NCBI GenBank assembly: GCA_049513455.1
Contig: JBEKWB010000008.1
Span: 1 to 64,000 of the forward strand
Direction: 5' to 3'
DNA: 64,000 bases
DNA from: Bog-473 sp049513455
GTDB taxonomy: Bacteria > Actinomycetota > Acidimicrobiia > Acidimicrobiales > RAAP-2
In this document: positions 27,222 through 35,883 of the stretch, piece by piece
Numbering within the stretch: position 1 is the stretch's first letter
How the letters are laid out: every line of letters begins with the position of its first letter
Notes under the pieces: model-generated
Database searches by the model: none
What the model saw: the letters and a program-made list of their open reading frames with translations, nothing else
What the model was told of the DNA's origin: nothing
Program-made: the position numbers and the translations under genes

Positions 27222-28099
27222 AGCCCCAGGGCCTCACGCGTCCGGTCCAGTTCGGCCGGATCCGCGGTGGTGGGCACCAGAAAGAACTCGTCGCATCCGA
27301 CCTCTCGCGCCACCTCGAGCGCGTGGCGCAGCGCTTCCGGCGTGTGCACGGCGGCACTCTCGGCCAGCGTGCGGGCGAACGACGGGTCGAAGATCTTCAT
27401 GTACTCGAACACGTACGCCCCGAGACGTTCCTTGGCGTCCGGCCCCAGTGCGTACCAGAGGCTCGTCGAGAAGTGCGGCGCCTCGTCCCGCCCGACCAAC
27501 TTCCAGGCGTCGATGACCCGCTGGCGCTGCATGGCGAGCACATCGCCGACCACCTCGGTGATCTGCGACGGGTCGTCCACTCCGGCGGCCCATCGGGCCG
27601 CCCGGGCCAGTGCCTTTGGCCCGAGCACACCGGCCACCAGTGGCGGTCCCCCGGCCTGGACGGGCGGTGGGCCGACCGGGTCACTCCCCGGGAACGGTGG
27701 CTCCTGGGCCCAGATGCGGCGCATGGTCGCCACCTGATCATCCATCCGTTGCCACCGGTTGGCGTAGTCGCCCCCGATGGCCTCGAAGTCCTGCTGCCGC
27801 CCGCCGACCCCGACCCCGACCGTCAGGCGCCCGTCGCTCAACTGATCGACCGACGCCATGTCCTTCGCGACCTGAACCGCGTTGTGGGCAGGCAGGATGA
27901 CCAGGGTCGTCCAGAGTCGGACCCGCTCCGTGAGCGCGGCGGCGGCCGCCAGTTGCACGGTCAGGGCGTGGCTGGTGAAGGTCACCCGCTCGGGCACCGC
28001 CAGGCTCGTCCACGGCCCCTCGTCGACCTGCCGACACCACGAAAGAAGCTCGCGGCGGCCGTGGGGAAGCATGGTCGGAAGTGTCATCGAGAGGTCCAT
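27218..28099 (-). CDS. LLM-class F420-dependent oxidoreductase (first of the cassette)
   Basis: 293 residues. Segments VPERVTFTSHALTVQLAAAA, RVRLWTTLVILPAHNAVQVAKD, SDGRLTVGVGVGGRQQDFEA and a late CDEFFLVPTT fit the luciferase-like F420 group. It differs strongly from the LLM enzyme at 25054, so the two are not a recent duplication. The ATG at 28099 is preferred to a TTG at 28105: a TAGCAT hexamer ends 9 nt upstream. The P450 ATG overlaps its stop by 4 nt. It heads the accessory cassette and faces a divergent SDR across about 155 bases. Confidence 0.85.
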   Translation of the reverse strand: MDLSMTLPTMLPHGRRELLSWCRQVDEGPWTSLAVPERVTFTSHALTVQLAAAAALTERVRLWTTLVILPAHNAVQVAKDMASVDQLSDGRLTVGVGVGGRQQDFEAIGGDYANRWQRMDDQVATMRRIWAQEPPFPGSDPVGPPPVQAGGPPLVAGVLGPKALARAARWAAGVDDPSQITEVVGDVLAMQRQRVIDAWKLVGRDEAPHFSTSLWYALGPDAKERLGAYVFEYMKIFDPSFARTLAESAAVHTPEALRHALEVAREVGCDEFFLVPTTADPAELDRTREALGL

Positions 28100-28108
28100 C
28101 GGCAACCG

Positions 28109-28114
28109 ATGCTA
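28109..28114 (-). promoter_or_regulatory. Candidate -10 of the LLM-P450-LLM cassette
   Basis: TAGCAT on the minus strand, 9 nt before the ATG at 28099; no ribosome-binding site, so a leaderless transcript is likely. Confidence 0.4.
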
Positions 28115-28157
28115 CTCAGCTCCGATCGTCGAGCCCGGGTGATGCCCGTGCCCACGA

Positions 28158-28187
28158 TTGACGCTCGGCCATCGCCCTCGCCATACT
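28158..28187 (+). promoter_or_regulatory. Sigma-70-type promoter of the divergent SDR
   Basis: -35 TTGACG (28158-28163), 18-nt spacer, -10 CATACT (28182-28187). The predicted leader is about 60 nt and carries GGGAGAG before the ATG at 28256. Confidence 0.6.
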
Positions 28188-28255
28188 CACCAAGACGAGT
28201 GGATTCGCCATTCCGGCCGAGCGGCCGGATCTCATCTACCGACGGGAGAGCACAC

Positions 28256-29089
28256 ATGGGGGGCAGCCTGCAGCCACTGACCGACGACGTACCCGCCGGC
28301 CAGGCGTTCGACCTGACCGACCGGATAGCGGTGCTGACCGGCGCGGCCAGCGGGATAGGGCGGGCCACGGCCCTCGTGCTGTCCGGTGCGGGAGCCACCG
28401 TCGTGCTGGGCGACATCGACGGCCCGGGAGTCGAGGCGACGGTCAAGGAGATCGACCGGCGGGGTGGGAGAGCGGTCGGCGTCGAAATGGACGTGACCCG
28501 CCGGGCCGACGTGGACGCGCTCGTCGCCCGCGCCACCGGCGACTACGGCCGGATCGACGTGATGGGGAACATCGCCGGCGTGCGCAGCGACGGGCCCGTC
28601 GTCGATATCACCGACGGGGAGTTCGACCGGGTCCTCGACATCAACCTGCGCGGCGTCTTCTACGGGTGCCAGGCCGCCCTGCGCGCCATGATCCCCCAGG
28701 GATCGGGGAACATCATCAACATCTCCTCGGGCATTGTGGACGACCCGGGACCCACGATGGCCGCCTATGGCATGACCAAAGCCGCCGTGGCCGCCCTCAC
28801 CAAGGCGATCGCCGCCGAAGGAGCCGTGCACGGGATCCGGGCCAACGCCATCGCCCCCGGGGTCATCCTGTCCAACTTCTCGCGGGCGCACTTCGTCGAC
28901 GATTCGGGCGAGGTCGACCCGGTCCGCTACGACGCCTACCTCGAATGGGCGGCCGGCATGGCCCCGCTGGCCCGGGTGGGCATGCCCGCCGAGGTCGCCT
29001 GGATGATCCTCTACCTGGTGTCCGACGCCGCCAGCTTCGTCACCGGGCAGATCCTGCGACCCAACGGGGGCACGTCAATGCCGTGGTGA
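28256..29089 (+). CDS. SDR-family oxidoreductase, divergent from the P450 cassette
   Basis: 277 residues of the classical SDR type: cofactor loop LTGAASGIGRATALVL, GNIAGVRSDG in place of the usual NNAG, catalytic Ser in INISSGIV and Tyr-Lys in YGMTKAAV. The C-terminus VSDAASFVTGQILRPNGG is normal. Divergent from the LLM-P450-LLM genes with its own promoter; a part in the same pathway, for instance oxidising an alcohol made by the P450, is inferred from position only. Its stop lies 17 bases from the nusB stop on the other strand. Confidence 0.85.
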   Translation: MGGSLQPLTDDVPAGQAFDLTDRIAVLTGAASGIGRATALVLSGAGATVVLGDIDGPGVEATVKEIDRRGGRAVGVEMDVTRRADVDALVARATGDYGRIDVMGNIAGVRSDGPVVDITDGEFDRVLDINLRGVFYGCQAALRAMIPQGSGNIINISSGIVDDPGPTMAAYGMTKAAVAALTKAIAAEGAVHGIRANAIAPGVILSNFSRAHFVDDSGEVDPVRYDAYLEWAAGMAPLARVGMPAEVAWMILYLVSDAASFVTGQILRPNGGTSMPW

Positions 29090-29106
29090 GGTGACTCGGC
29101 CCGGAC

Positions 29107-29540
29107 TCAGCCGGGACGCACCTCGGCCGCAATGGTGGCGAGGATGCCGTTGACGAACGACCCCGAGTCGTCCGTCGAGTACGTCTTGACGAGCTCTACC
29201 GCCTCGTCAATGACCACGGCCAGCGGCGGGCCGTCGGCTGCGAGCAACTCGGCCACCGCCAGGCGCAGGACGAGCCGGTCGATGACCGCCATGCGATCGA
29301 GCGGCCAGCCGACGGAGGCCGCGGTGATACGGGAGTCGGCCTCGGCCCGGGTGGCCTCGACACCGGCCAGCAACGTGCACACATAGGAGTCGGGGCGCAC
29401 GGGGAGCCCCTCGAGCACGGTCAGTGGGCTCAGCCCCTTGAGCTCGGCCTCGTAGAGCAACGAGAGCGCCCGCTCCCTCTGCTGGTGGCGGGGTGCGCCG
29501 GCATCGGTTGCCGCACCTGACGTCGGCACCGTGGCCCGGC

Positions 29541-29544
<4 letters not shown>
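29107..29544 (-). CDS. nusB: Transcription antitermination factor NusB
   Basis: 145 residues, all-helical RNA-binding protein of the rRNA antitermination complex. Typical lines: RERALSLLYEAELKG, a central WPLDRMAVIDRLVLRLAVAEL and AVVIDEAVELVKTYSTDDSGSFVNGIL. TTG start in a 4-nt overlap with the efp stop (TTGA). Last gene of the aro-efp-nusB unit; in many actinobacteria pyrR follows, but here the P450 cassette and SDR are inserted between. Confidence 0.92.
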
Positions 29545-30084
<540 letters not shown>

Positions 30085-30101
<17 letters not shown>

Positions 30102-31188
30102 GAATATCCTTCGTGAAGCGGGTTAGTGGTCGGCTTCCGTCTTCGGTCACCACGAGGGTGTCCTCGACCCGGACACCGCCTTGGCCGGGGAGGTAGACAC
30201 CGGGCTCGACGGTGACGACGAAGCCGGGAGCCAGAATAGCAGTGCCGAGTTGACTGACCGTCGGAGCCTCGTGGATGTCGAGCCCGACGCCGTGGCCGGT
30301 CCCGTGCTCGAAGCGGTCGGCCCACCCCGCGTCGGAGATGATGGCGCGGCAGACATCGTCCACCTCCTTGGCCACGATCCCGGGGCGCACTGCGGCCGCA
30401 CCCGCCGCCTGGGAGGCTCCGACGACGGCGAACACCCGGGCCATGTCACCCTCGGGCTCGGCCCCCACGCAAAACGTCCGTGTCATGTCCGAGCGGTACC
30501 CCTCATAGGTGGCACCGAAATCCACCACGACGGGATCGCCCCTGCGGACCCGGCGCGGGCCGGGCCGGTGGTGGGGCTTGGCCGAGTTCTCCCCGGCGGC
30601 GACGATCGTCTCGAAGGCCACGCCCTCCGCACCGCCGCGCCGCATGGCCGTGTCGAGCTCCAGGGCGAACTGCTCCTCGGTCACCTCCTCGGACAGCATC
30701 GGGAGCACCTCGTACAGGGCGGCGTCGGCGATCGACGCGGCCCGCTCCATGCGGGCGATCTCGGCGGCGTCCTTCACCTCGCGCAGCGCCTCGACGGCGT
30801 TGCTCGTGGGCACCAGCTCGGCCACGTCCAACAGCGAGGCCCAGACGCGCTGACCACTCCAGCTCACGTTGTCAGCCTCCAGCCCCACCCGCGGCAACGC
30901 GGAGAGAAAGTCCTTCGCCGCCTGCCGCTGGTCGGTCATGTTGCCGATGGTGATCTCCACATCGGCGCCCGCCGCTCCCACCTGTTCGGACGATTGGGTG
31001 CGGTAACGGCCGTCGGTCGTCAAGAGCGCGCCCGTCGGGGTGACCACCAGCACGCCGGCCGAACCGGTGAAACCGGTCAGATACCGCACGTTGGGCAGCG
31101 TGGTGACCACCAATGCATCGAAGCCGTCGAACCTGCCGCGCAGGGCGTCCAGGCGGCCGGCGACCGACATCGGGGACAGTGCGTTCAT
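30085..31188 (-). CDS. pepP: M24-family aminopeptidase (Xaa-Pro type)
   Basis: 367 residues. The N-terminal creatinase-like domain (LPNVRYLTGFTGSAGVLVV) is followed by the pita-bread catalytic domain. The metal ligands are visible: VVDFGATYEGYRSDMTRTF with two Asp, HGTGHGVGLDIHEAP with His, and VTVEPGVYLPGQGGVRVEDT with two Glu. Removes residues before proline; exact preference (PepP or PepQ like) is not settled by sequence. It sits in its normal place between aroQ and efp and overlaps both. Confidence 0.9.
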
Positions 31189-31628
31189 GATGCTCCCTTC
31201 AAGAGCTGCGCGACGGCGTCGACAGCGAGTTCGTAACCGAGACCCCCGAATCCTGCGATGAGGCCGGCGGTCACCGGCGCCAGCACCGACGTGTGCCGGA
31301 ACGGCTCACGTGCAGCCGGATTCGACAGATGGAGCTCGACGGTGGGGCCCTCGAAGGCCGCCACGGCGTCGTGCAGCGACCACGATGTGTGGCTCAGGGC
31401 GCCAGCGTTGATCACCAGCGCGGCGGCGCGGCCCCGGGCCCCGTGGACGGCCTCGACCAACTCGCCCTCGTGGTTCGACTGGAAGTGCTCGAGCGTCAGG
31501 CCGTGACGGGCGGCGGCGAGCTCGGCGCGCGCCACGTGGGCGGCGAGGGTCTCGGTGCCGTATATGGCCGGTTCCCTCTCGCCCAGCAGGTTGAGGTTCG
31601 GTCCCGAGAGCAAGACCACGAGGCTCAT
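31185..31628 (-). CDS. aroQ: 3-dehydroquinate dehydratase, type II
   Basis: 147 residues. Third step of the shikimate pathway. Family marks: SGPNLNLLGEREPAIYG with the catalytic Tyr, FQSNHEGELVEAVH, and VELHLSNPAAREPFRHTSV with the second catalytic His region. The loop that normally reads NPGAYTHTS is NAGALSHTS here, a conservative but unusual change. ATG at 31628; overlap of 4 nt with the peptidase. Confidence 0.93.
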   Translation of the reverse strand: MSLVVLLSGPNLNLLGEREPAIYGTETLAAHVARAELAAARHGLTLEHFQSNHEGELVEAVHGARGRAAALVINAGALSHTSWSLHDAVAAFEGPTVELHLSNPAAREPFRHTSVLAPVTAGLIAGFGGLGYELAVDAVAQLLKGAS

Positions 31629-31638
31629 GTCTCGTCCC

Positions 31639-32679
31639 TCACAGCTGCGCTCCCATGTCTGCCAGGGTAGCGAGCACGTCGGCGCGGTCCACACCACGGA
31701 CCACCTCGACGCCCTCGGGCCCGTCCAGGACGAAGGTCAGATCCTGCTGCGCCTTCTTGTCGCGCGCCATGAACGTGACCAATTCGGCCGCCACGGCCCC
31801 CTCGGGGAGGGCACTCGGCAGGTCGTAACTGCCGACCACGGCCCGATGCTCCCTCACCTTGGCCCCGTCGATCCGGCCCAGCCGTTGCGCCAGCAGCGCG
31901 GCGAAGACCACGCCGATGGCCACCGCCTCGCCATGGCGCAGATCCCATTCGGGATGGTCCGTCAGGCCGACCCCCTCGAGCGCATGGGCCAGCGTGTGGC
32001 CGTAGTTGAGGATCATCCGCCTGTCGCCTTCCCGCTCGTCGGCGGCGACCACCTCGGCCTTGATCGCCACGCAGCGCGCCACCTGCTCGTCAATGTCGGT
32101 CTCCGGGCGGGGCGGCTCCCCCAAGAAGGCGTACTTCGCCATCTCCCCCTGGCCGCAGGCCCATTCGCGGGGCGGGAGCGAGTCGAGGGTCTCGGTGTCG
32201 CACAGGACGGCGCGGGGCTGCCAGAACGCGCCGACGAGGTTCTTCCCTTCGGGCAGGTTCACTCCCGTCTTTCCACCGATTGCGGCATCGACCTGCCCCA
32301 GAAGCGTCGTGGGGATGTTCACGTATGCCGTCCCCCGGTGGTACGTGGCCGCCGCGAACCCGGCCACGTCGGTGACGATACCGCCCCCCATGGCCACCAC
32401 CACATCGGCACGGGAGAGGCCGGCCCGGGCGAACCGGCGACACAGCTCCTCCACCGTGGCCAGCGTCTTGCTCGCCTCCCCCTCGGGCATGGCCCAGACG
32501 TCGAAGGAAAGGCCGGGATCGAGGTCGGCCAGCCAGCCCGCCTTCTCCACGGCCGCCTGGGTGACCACGAAGGCCTGTTTCGCCGTCGACGGCACGACGC
32601 GCGCCAGCTCGTGGCGCGCCCCCCGCCCGATGAGGACGGGATAGGAACGGGAGCCGAGCTCGACCGGGATCTCCTGCAT
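31639..32679 (-). CDS. aroB: 3-dehydroquinate synthase
   Basis: 346 residues. An NAD- and metal-dependent enzyme that closes DAHP to dehydroquinate. Blocks: GEASKTLATVEEL, MGGGIVTDVAGFAAATYHRG, NIPTTLLGQVDAAIGGKTGVN, and the metal ligands in NYGHTLAHALEG and RHGEAVAIG. The ATG at 32679 overlaps the aroK stop by one base. Confidence 0.96.
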   Translation of the reverse strand: MQEIPVELGSRSYPVLIGRGARHELARVVPSTAKQAFVVTQAAVEKAGWLADLDPGLSFDVWAMPEGEASKTLATVEELCRRFARAGLSRADVVVAMGGGIVTDVAGFAAATYHRGTAYVNIPTTLLGQVDAAIGGKTGVNLPEGKNLVGAFWQPRAVLCDTETLDSLPPREWACGQGEMAKYAFLGEPPRPETDIDEQVARCVAIKAEVVAADEREGDRRMILNYGHTLAHALEGVGLTDHPEWDLRHGEAVAIGVVFAALLAQRLGRIDGAKVREHRAVVGSYDLPSALPEGAVAAELVTFMARDKKAQQDLTFVLDGPEGVEVVRGVDRADVLATLADMGAQL

Positions 32680-33200
32680 CAGGGACGCACCCCGGTGCCG
32701 TCACCCTCGACGATCCGCGCCGCCACCTCGTCGGGGCTGAGCTCGTCCACGTCGATCGTCTCGTCCGCCACCTCCGCGTAGAGCGGGCGGCGGACGGCAT
32801 CGAGCGCGCGCAGAGCGGCACCGGGGTCCCCTTCGAGGAGGGGACGGCCCGCGCCGTCGCCGACCCGCGCCGCCAGGGTGGCCGGGCGGGCGCGCAACCA
32901 GATCACGCGGCCGCAGGGGCGCAGGAGGTCCCGGTTCTCCGGGCGCAGGACGGCGCCGCCGGCGACGGAAACCACCACCGGATCGGTGCGGGCGCACGCG
33001 GCGCGGAGCACCTCGGCCTCGGCGTCCCTGAAGGCCACCTCACCGTCGCGGGCGAACAGCGCGGGCACCGTCAAGCCCGTCTTCTTCTCCACCTCGACGT
33101 CGGAGTCGAGATAGTCCCACCCGAGCTTCTCGGCCACCAGCCGGCCCGCCGTGGTCTTGCCGGCCCCCATCATGCCGACCAGGAGGATCCGTGCGGTCAT
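32679..33200 (-). CDS. aroK: Shikimate kinase
   Basis: 173 residues. Walker A LVGMMGAGKTTAGRLVAEKL, the shikimate-binding Asp and Arg in YLDSDVEVEKKTGLTVPALF and GEVAFRDAEAEVL, and VAGGAVLRPENRDLL. The ATG at 33200 overlaps the aroC stop by 4 nt. The open frame continues upstream to 33701, but that part overlays aroC in another frame. Confidence 0.95.
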   Translation of the reverse strand: MTARILLVGMMGAGKTTAGRLVAEKLGWDYLDSDVEVEKKTGLTVPALFARDGEVAFRDAEAEVLRAACARTDPVVVSVAGGAVLRPENRDLLRPCGRVIWLRARPATLAARVGDGAGRPLLEGDPGAALRALDAVRRPLYAEVADETIDVDELSPDEVAARIVEGDGTGVRP

Positions 33201-34393
33201 GACACATCGAACTCGGGAGCCACGGCGCCCGAGGGCGTGCTCCCCAGCGCGGCGACGAACCCGTCGCGGTTGCGCACGACCTCGGCCAACGAGTCGCCGC
33301 CGAATTTGCGCAGAGCCTCCGAAGCCAGCACGAGCGCCGTCATGGTCTCCGCCACGACCCCCATGGCCGGCACCGCCGTGACGTCGGTGCGCTCGCGGAA
33401 GCTGACCGTCGACTCCTTCGTCACCACGTCGACCGTCTCGAGCACGGGACGGTTGAGGGTGGCCAGCGGCTTCATGGCCACTCGGGCCACCAGTAGGGCG
33501 CCGTTCGAGATACCGCCCTCGATCCCACCGGCGCGGGCGGTGGGACGCACGTACCCCGCCAGGGTGTCGTACGTGATGGCATCGTGCGCGTCGGAGCCGC
33601 GCCGCAACGCGTTGTCCCACCCTTCGCCGATCTCGACGGCCTTGACTGCCTGGATGCTCATGAGTGCCTGGGCCAGCAGGGCATCGAGCTTGCGATCCCA
33701 CTGCACATGGCTGCCTAACCCCACCGGCACCCCGTAGGCCAACACCTCGGCGACGCCACCGAGCGAGTCGCCCTCCTTGGCGGCTGCCTTGACGGCGGCG
33801 ATCATGGCCTCGGCGGTCGTCGGGTCGAAGCAGCGCACCTCGTTCTCGTCCACGCGGTCCAGGTCGTCGGGGCCCGGCCGCGGACTGCCCGGCGGCGTGA
33901 CGACGTCACCGAGTCCCACAATGTGGCTCACGATCTTCACCCCGAGATGCGACAGGAGGAGTTTGGCCAGGGTCCCGGCCGCCACGCGGGCCGCCGTCTC
34001 CCGGGCCGAGGCCCGCTCGAGGACGTCCCGGGCGTCGTCGAACCCGTACTTCAACATGCCCGGCAGGTCCGCATGCCCCGGGCGGGGCTGCGTGAGAACC
34101 GTGGCCGGCCGGCCCGGTTCCGGCGACATCTCCTCGGTCCATTTCGGCCACTCGGAGTTGGCGATCTCGATCGCCACCGGCGAGCCCAGCGTGCGGCCGT
34201 GGCGTATGCCGCCGGTCAGGGTGATCTCGTCGGCTTCGAACCGCATGCGCGGTCCACGCCCGTAGCCGAGGCGTCGTCGCTTCAGCTCATCGGCGATATC
34301 GCCGGCCTGCACCGGGAGCCCGGCAGGGAGGCCTTCGACAATGACAACCAGGGCGCGGCCGTGCGATTCGCCCGCGGTGAGATAGCGCAACAC
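33197..34393 (-). CDS. aroC: Chorismate synthase
   Basis: 398 residues. FMN-dependent last step to chorismate, precursor of aromatic amino acids and of menaquinone, whose genes lie at 45104-50583. Family signatures: LTAGESHGRALVVIVEGLP, RRRLGYGRGPRM, GGIRHGRTLGSPVAI, RPGHADLPGMLKYGFDDARDV, and GIEGGISNGALLVARVAMKP. The GTG at 34393 is the family start and has a -10 hexamer 6 nt upstream. First gene of the unit aroC-K-B-Q-pepP-efp-nusB. Confidence 0.97.
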   Translation of the reverse strand: MLRYLTAGESHGRALVVIVEGLPAGLPVQAGDIADELKRRRLGYGRGPRMRFEADEITLTGGIRHGRTLGSPVAIEIANSEWPKWTEEMSPEPGRPATVLTQPRPGHADLPGMLKYGFDDARDVLERASARETAARVAAGTLAKLLLSHLGVKIVSHIVGLGDVVTPPGSPRPGPDDLDRVDENEVRCFDPTTAEAMIAAVKAAAKEGDSLGGVAEVLAYGVPVGLGSHVQWDRKLDALLAQALMSIQAVKAVEIGEGWDNALRRGSDAHDAITYDTLAGYVRPTARAGGIEGGISNGALLVARVAMKPLATLNRPVLETVDVVTKESTVSFRERTDVTAVPAMGVVAETMTALVLASEALRKFGGDSLAEVVRNRDGFVAALGSTPSGAVAPEFDVS

Positions 34394-34399
34394 GCACTT

Positions 34400-34405
34400 A
34401 CGCTA
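34400..34405 (-). promoter_or_regulatory. -10 element of the aroC operon
   Basis: TAGCGT on the minus strand, 6 nt before the GTG of aroC; no ribosome-binding site. Leaderless transcription of the whole aro-efp-nusB unit is predicted. Confidence 0.5.
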
Positions 34406-34413
34406 CTGGACCG

Positions 34414-35091
34414 CTAGCTGCCCCCTGGAGCTTCGGACCCCCCGGAGCTGCCCGTACCGGACCCACTGCCGGCACCCGCCGGCGTCCCTGTCCCCACCCC
34501 GGCGCCCGTCCCGGCGCCGGACCCCGCCCCCACGCCTGCGCCTGTCTCGCGACCGGCGCCACTGTCAGCGTCGGGCCCCGCCCCCGCGTCGACCCCGGAC
34601 CCCAGGCGGAATCCGGGCACGGCTGTCGGGCCCTTGTGGTCGACCAGATGGCACGGGATGTCGGCATTCTCGTCCAGGTGGTAGCTGGCGCAGACCCGGT
34701 GGTAGCCATCGGCGATCGTGAGCGGTACCCCCCGCCGGAAGTCTCCCCGCATCAGCAAGACCGGAGACAGGCGTTCGCCATTGGCGACCTTGGCCAGGTC
34801 GGAGGCGACATGGACGTTGTCGGTCGGCAGCAGTGCCAATCCCGAGGCCCGTAGCAGATCCTTGGCCTGATGGTGCACGATGGGCGCCGACTTGAGCGCC
34901 GTCACCAGCCGCCGTACCTCGGTGGGGTCGCAGATGAGGCTGAGAAAGGCTGCGGCCGCCGGGTAGTCGTGCTCGGCGGGCTCTTCGCCCCAACGCTCGG
35001 GCTTCATGGGCTGCGCCTTGGCGGCAGGCGAGCTCGCGGAGCCCGAACCGGACCCGTTCTTCTTCGCCCCTGAACCGTTCTTCTTGGACAT
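34414..35091 (-). CDS. Conserved actinobacterial protein of unknown function with ParB-like segment and low-complexity ends
   Basis: 225 residues. Residues 1-30 are Lys/Asn/Gly/Ser; the last 65 are nearly only Gly, Ala, Ser, Thr and Pro. The middle, about residues 40-160, is a well-formed domain: YPAAAAFLSLICDPTEVRRLV, KDLLRASGLALLPTDNVHV, and PLTIADGYHRVCASYHLDEN. The DGYHRVCA motif recalls the ParB/sulfiredoxin fold (DGxHR), but the rest does not allow a firm family. I know proteins of this kind only as conserved hypotheticals of actinobacteria. A ribosome-binding site (AAGGGGGCGG) precedes the ATG. It ends 21 bases from aroC and may be expressed together with it. Confidence 0.75.
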   Translation of the reverse strand: MSKKNGSGAKKNGSGSGSASSPAAKAQPMKPERWGEEPAEHDYPAAAAFLSLICDPTEVRRLVTALKSAPIVHHQAKDLLRASGLALLPTDNVHVASDLAKVANGERLSPVLLMRGDFRRGVPLTIADGYHRVCASYHLDENADIPCHLVDHKGPTAVPGFRLGSGVDAGAGPDADSGAGRETGAGVGAGSGAGTGAGVGTGTPAGAGSGSGTGSSGGSEAPGGS

Positions 35092-35133
35092 CACCGCCCC
35101 CTTCGACCGCGCGACCTTACGCCGATCGATCGA

Positions 35134-35796
35134 TCAAGAGTAAAAGGGGTTCTCCCCGCCGCCGTGGTCGGTGACGTCGATGACCCGCGTCAGTTCGGGC
35201 ACCTCTTCGAGCAGCGTCGTCTCGATACCCTGCTTCAGCGTCATCTGCGACATGGCACAACCCTGGCAACCGCCGGAGAGCCGGAGGTAGGCGATGCCCT
35301 GCTCGGTGTCCAGCGCAAGAAGGTCCGCGCGCCCACCGTGACTGGCGATGGAGGGGTTGACCGCCTCCTCCAGCACGCTCACCACGCGGAGGGCCAGCGG
35401 CCCCGTGATGCCGGCCGCCAGGACTTCGGGGGGTACGCCGGGCGACGCCTCCTCGGGGGTGGGTGTGTTCGGGTTGACCAGGACGAGGCCGCCGTCGCCT
35501 TCCTCGGACCACTCGAGGCGCGCCCCGCGCAGGCGGTCGACGCTGCCTCCGGGCACGACGATCTGCACGTCGCCGTCCGCGTGCACCCCGTCGACCTCGC
35601 CCGCATCGGAAGTCGCCTGGAAGAAGAGGTCGTAGACGAACGCCCCGTCCTGGATGCCCCGAACCTCGAGCCAGAGGGCCAGGCTCGCCGACTCGGGCTC
35701 CTGGTCGAGTGCCTCGCGCACGACGCGGCGTGCTTCGGGGGTCAATGTCACGATCGGGGTCGTGGTGGTGGTCAGTTCATCGGCAGTTGTGGCCAT
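35134..35796 (-). CDS. NfuA-like Fe-S cluster carrier protein
   Basis: 220 residues. The N-terminal half resembles a HesB/IscA-type domain without its cysteines (TLTPEARRVVREALDQEPE). The C-terminal half is a NifU-like domain with the cluster-binding CxxC in LSGGCQGCAMSQMTLKQG. Such two-domain proteins carry 4Fe-4S clusters to target enzymes. The ATG at 35796 is supported by a TAGACT -10 ending 7 nt upstream, with TTGGGC at a 17-nt spacing. Divergent from the cysteine-rich gene at 35884. Confidence 0.85.
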   Translation of the reverse strand: MATTADELTTTTTPIVTLTPEARRVVREALDQEPESASLALWLEVRGIQDGAFVYDLFFQATSDAGEVDGVHADGDVQIVVPGGSVDRLRGARLEWSEEGDGGLVLVNPNTPTPEEASPGVPPEVLAAGITGPLALRVVSVLEEAVNPSIASHGGRADLLALDTEQGIAYLRLSGGCQGCAMSQMTLKQGIETTLLEEVPELTRVIDVTDHGGGENPFYS

Positions 35797-35803
35797 GGCG
35801 TCC

Positions 35804-35832
35804 AGTCTACGGCGTCGGGATCGAAGGCCCAA
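35804..35832 (-). promoter_or_regulatory. Promoter of the NfuA-like gene
   Basis: -35 TTGGGC (35832-35827), 17-nt spacer, -10 TAGACT (35809-35804), 7 nt to the ATG. Leaderless. Confidence 0.45.
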
Positions 35833-35870
35833 CCACCCCCGCCACGTCGCTCGCGTGTCGGCAGACCATG

Positions 35871-35876
35871 TAACGT
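35871..35876 (+). promoter_or_regulatory. -10 element of the cysteine-rich gene
   Basis: TAACGT ends 7 nt before the GTG at 35884; leaderless start predicted. Confidence 0.45.
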
Positions 35877-35883
35877 CCTAGTC

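Noticed and set aside
27323..28255. Long N-terminal extension of the SDR gene at 28256
   Set aside because: The upstream part overlays the LLM gene on the other strand, has no motif, and a good promoter and ribosome-binding site lie directly before the ATG at 28256.
29090..29106. Intrinsic terminators at convergent gene ends (29090-29106, 37471-37504, 41183-41195, 50584-50612, 63734-63759)
   Set aside because: The gaps are only 13-34 bases and none holds a stem followed by a U run.
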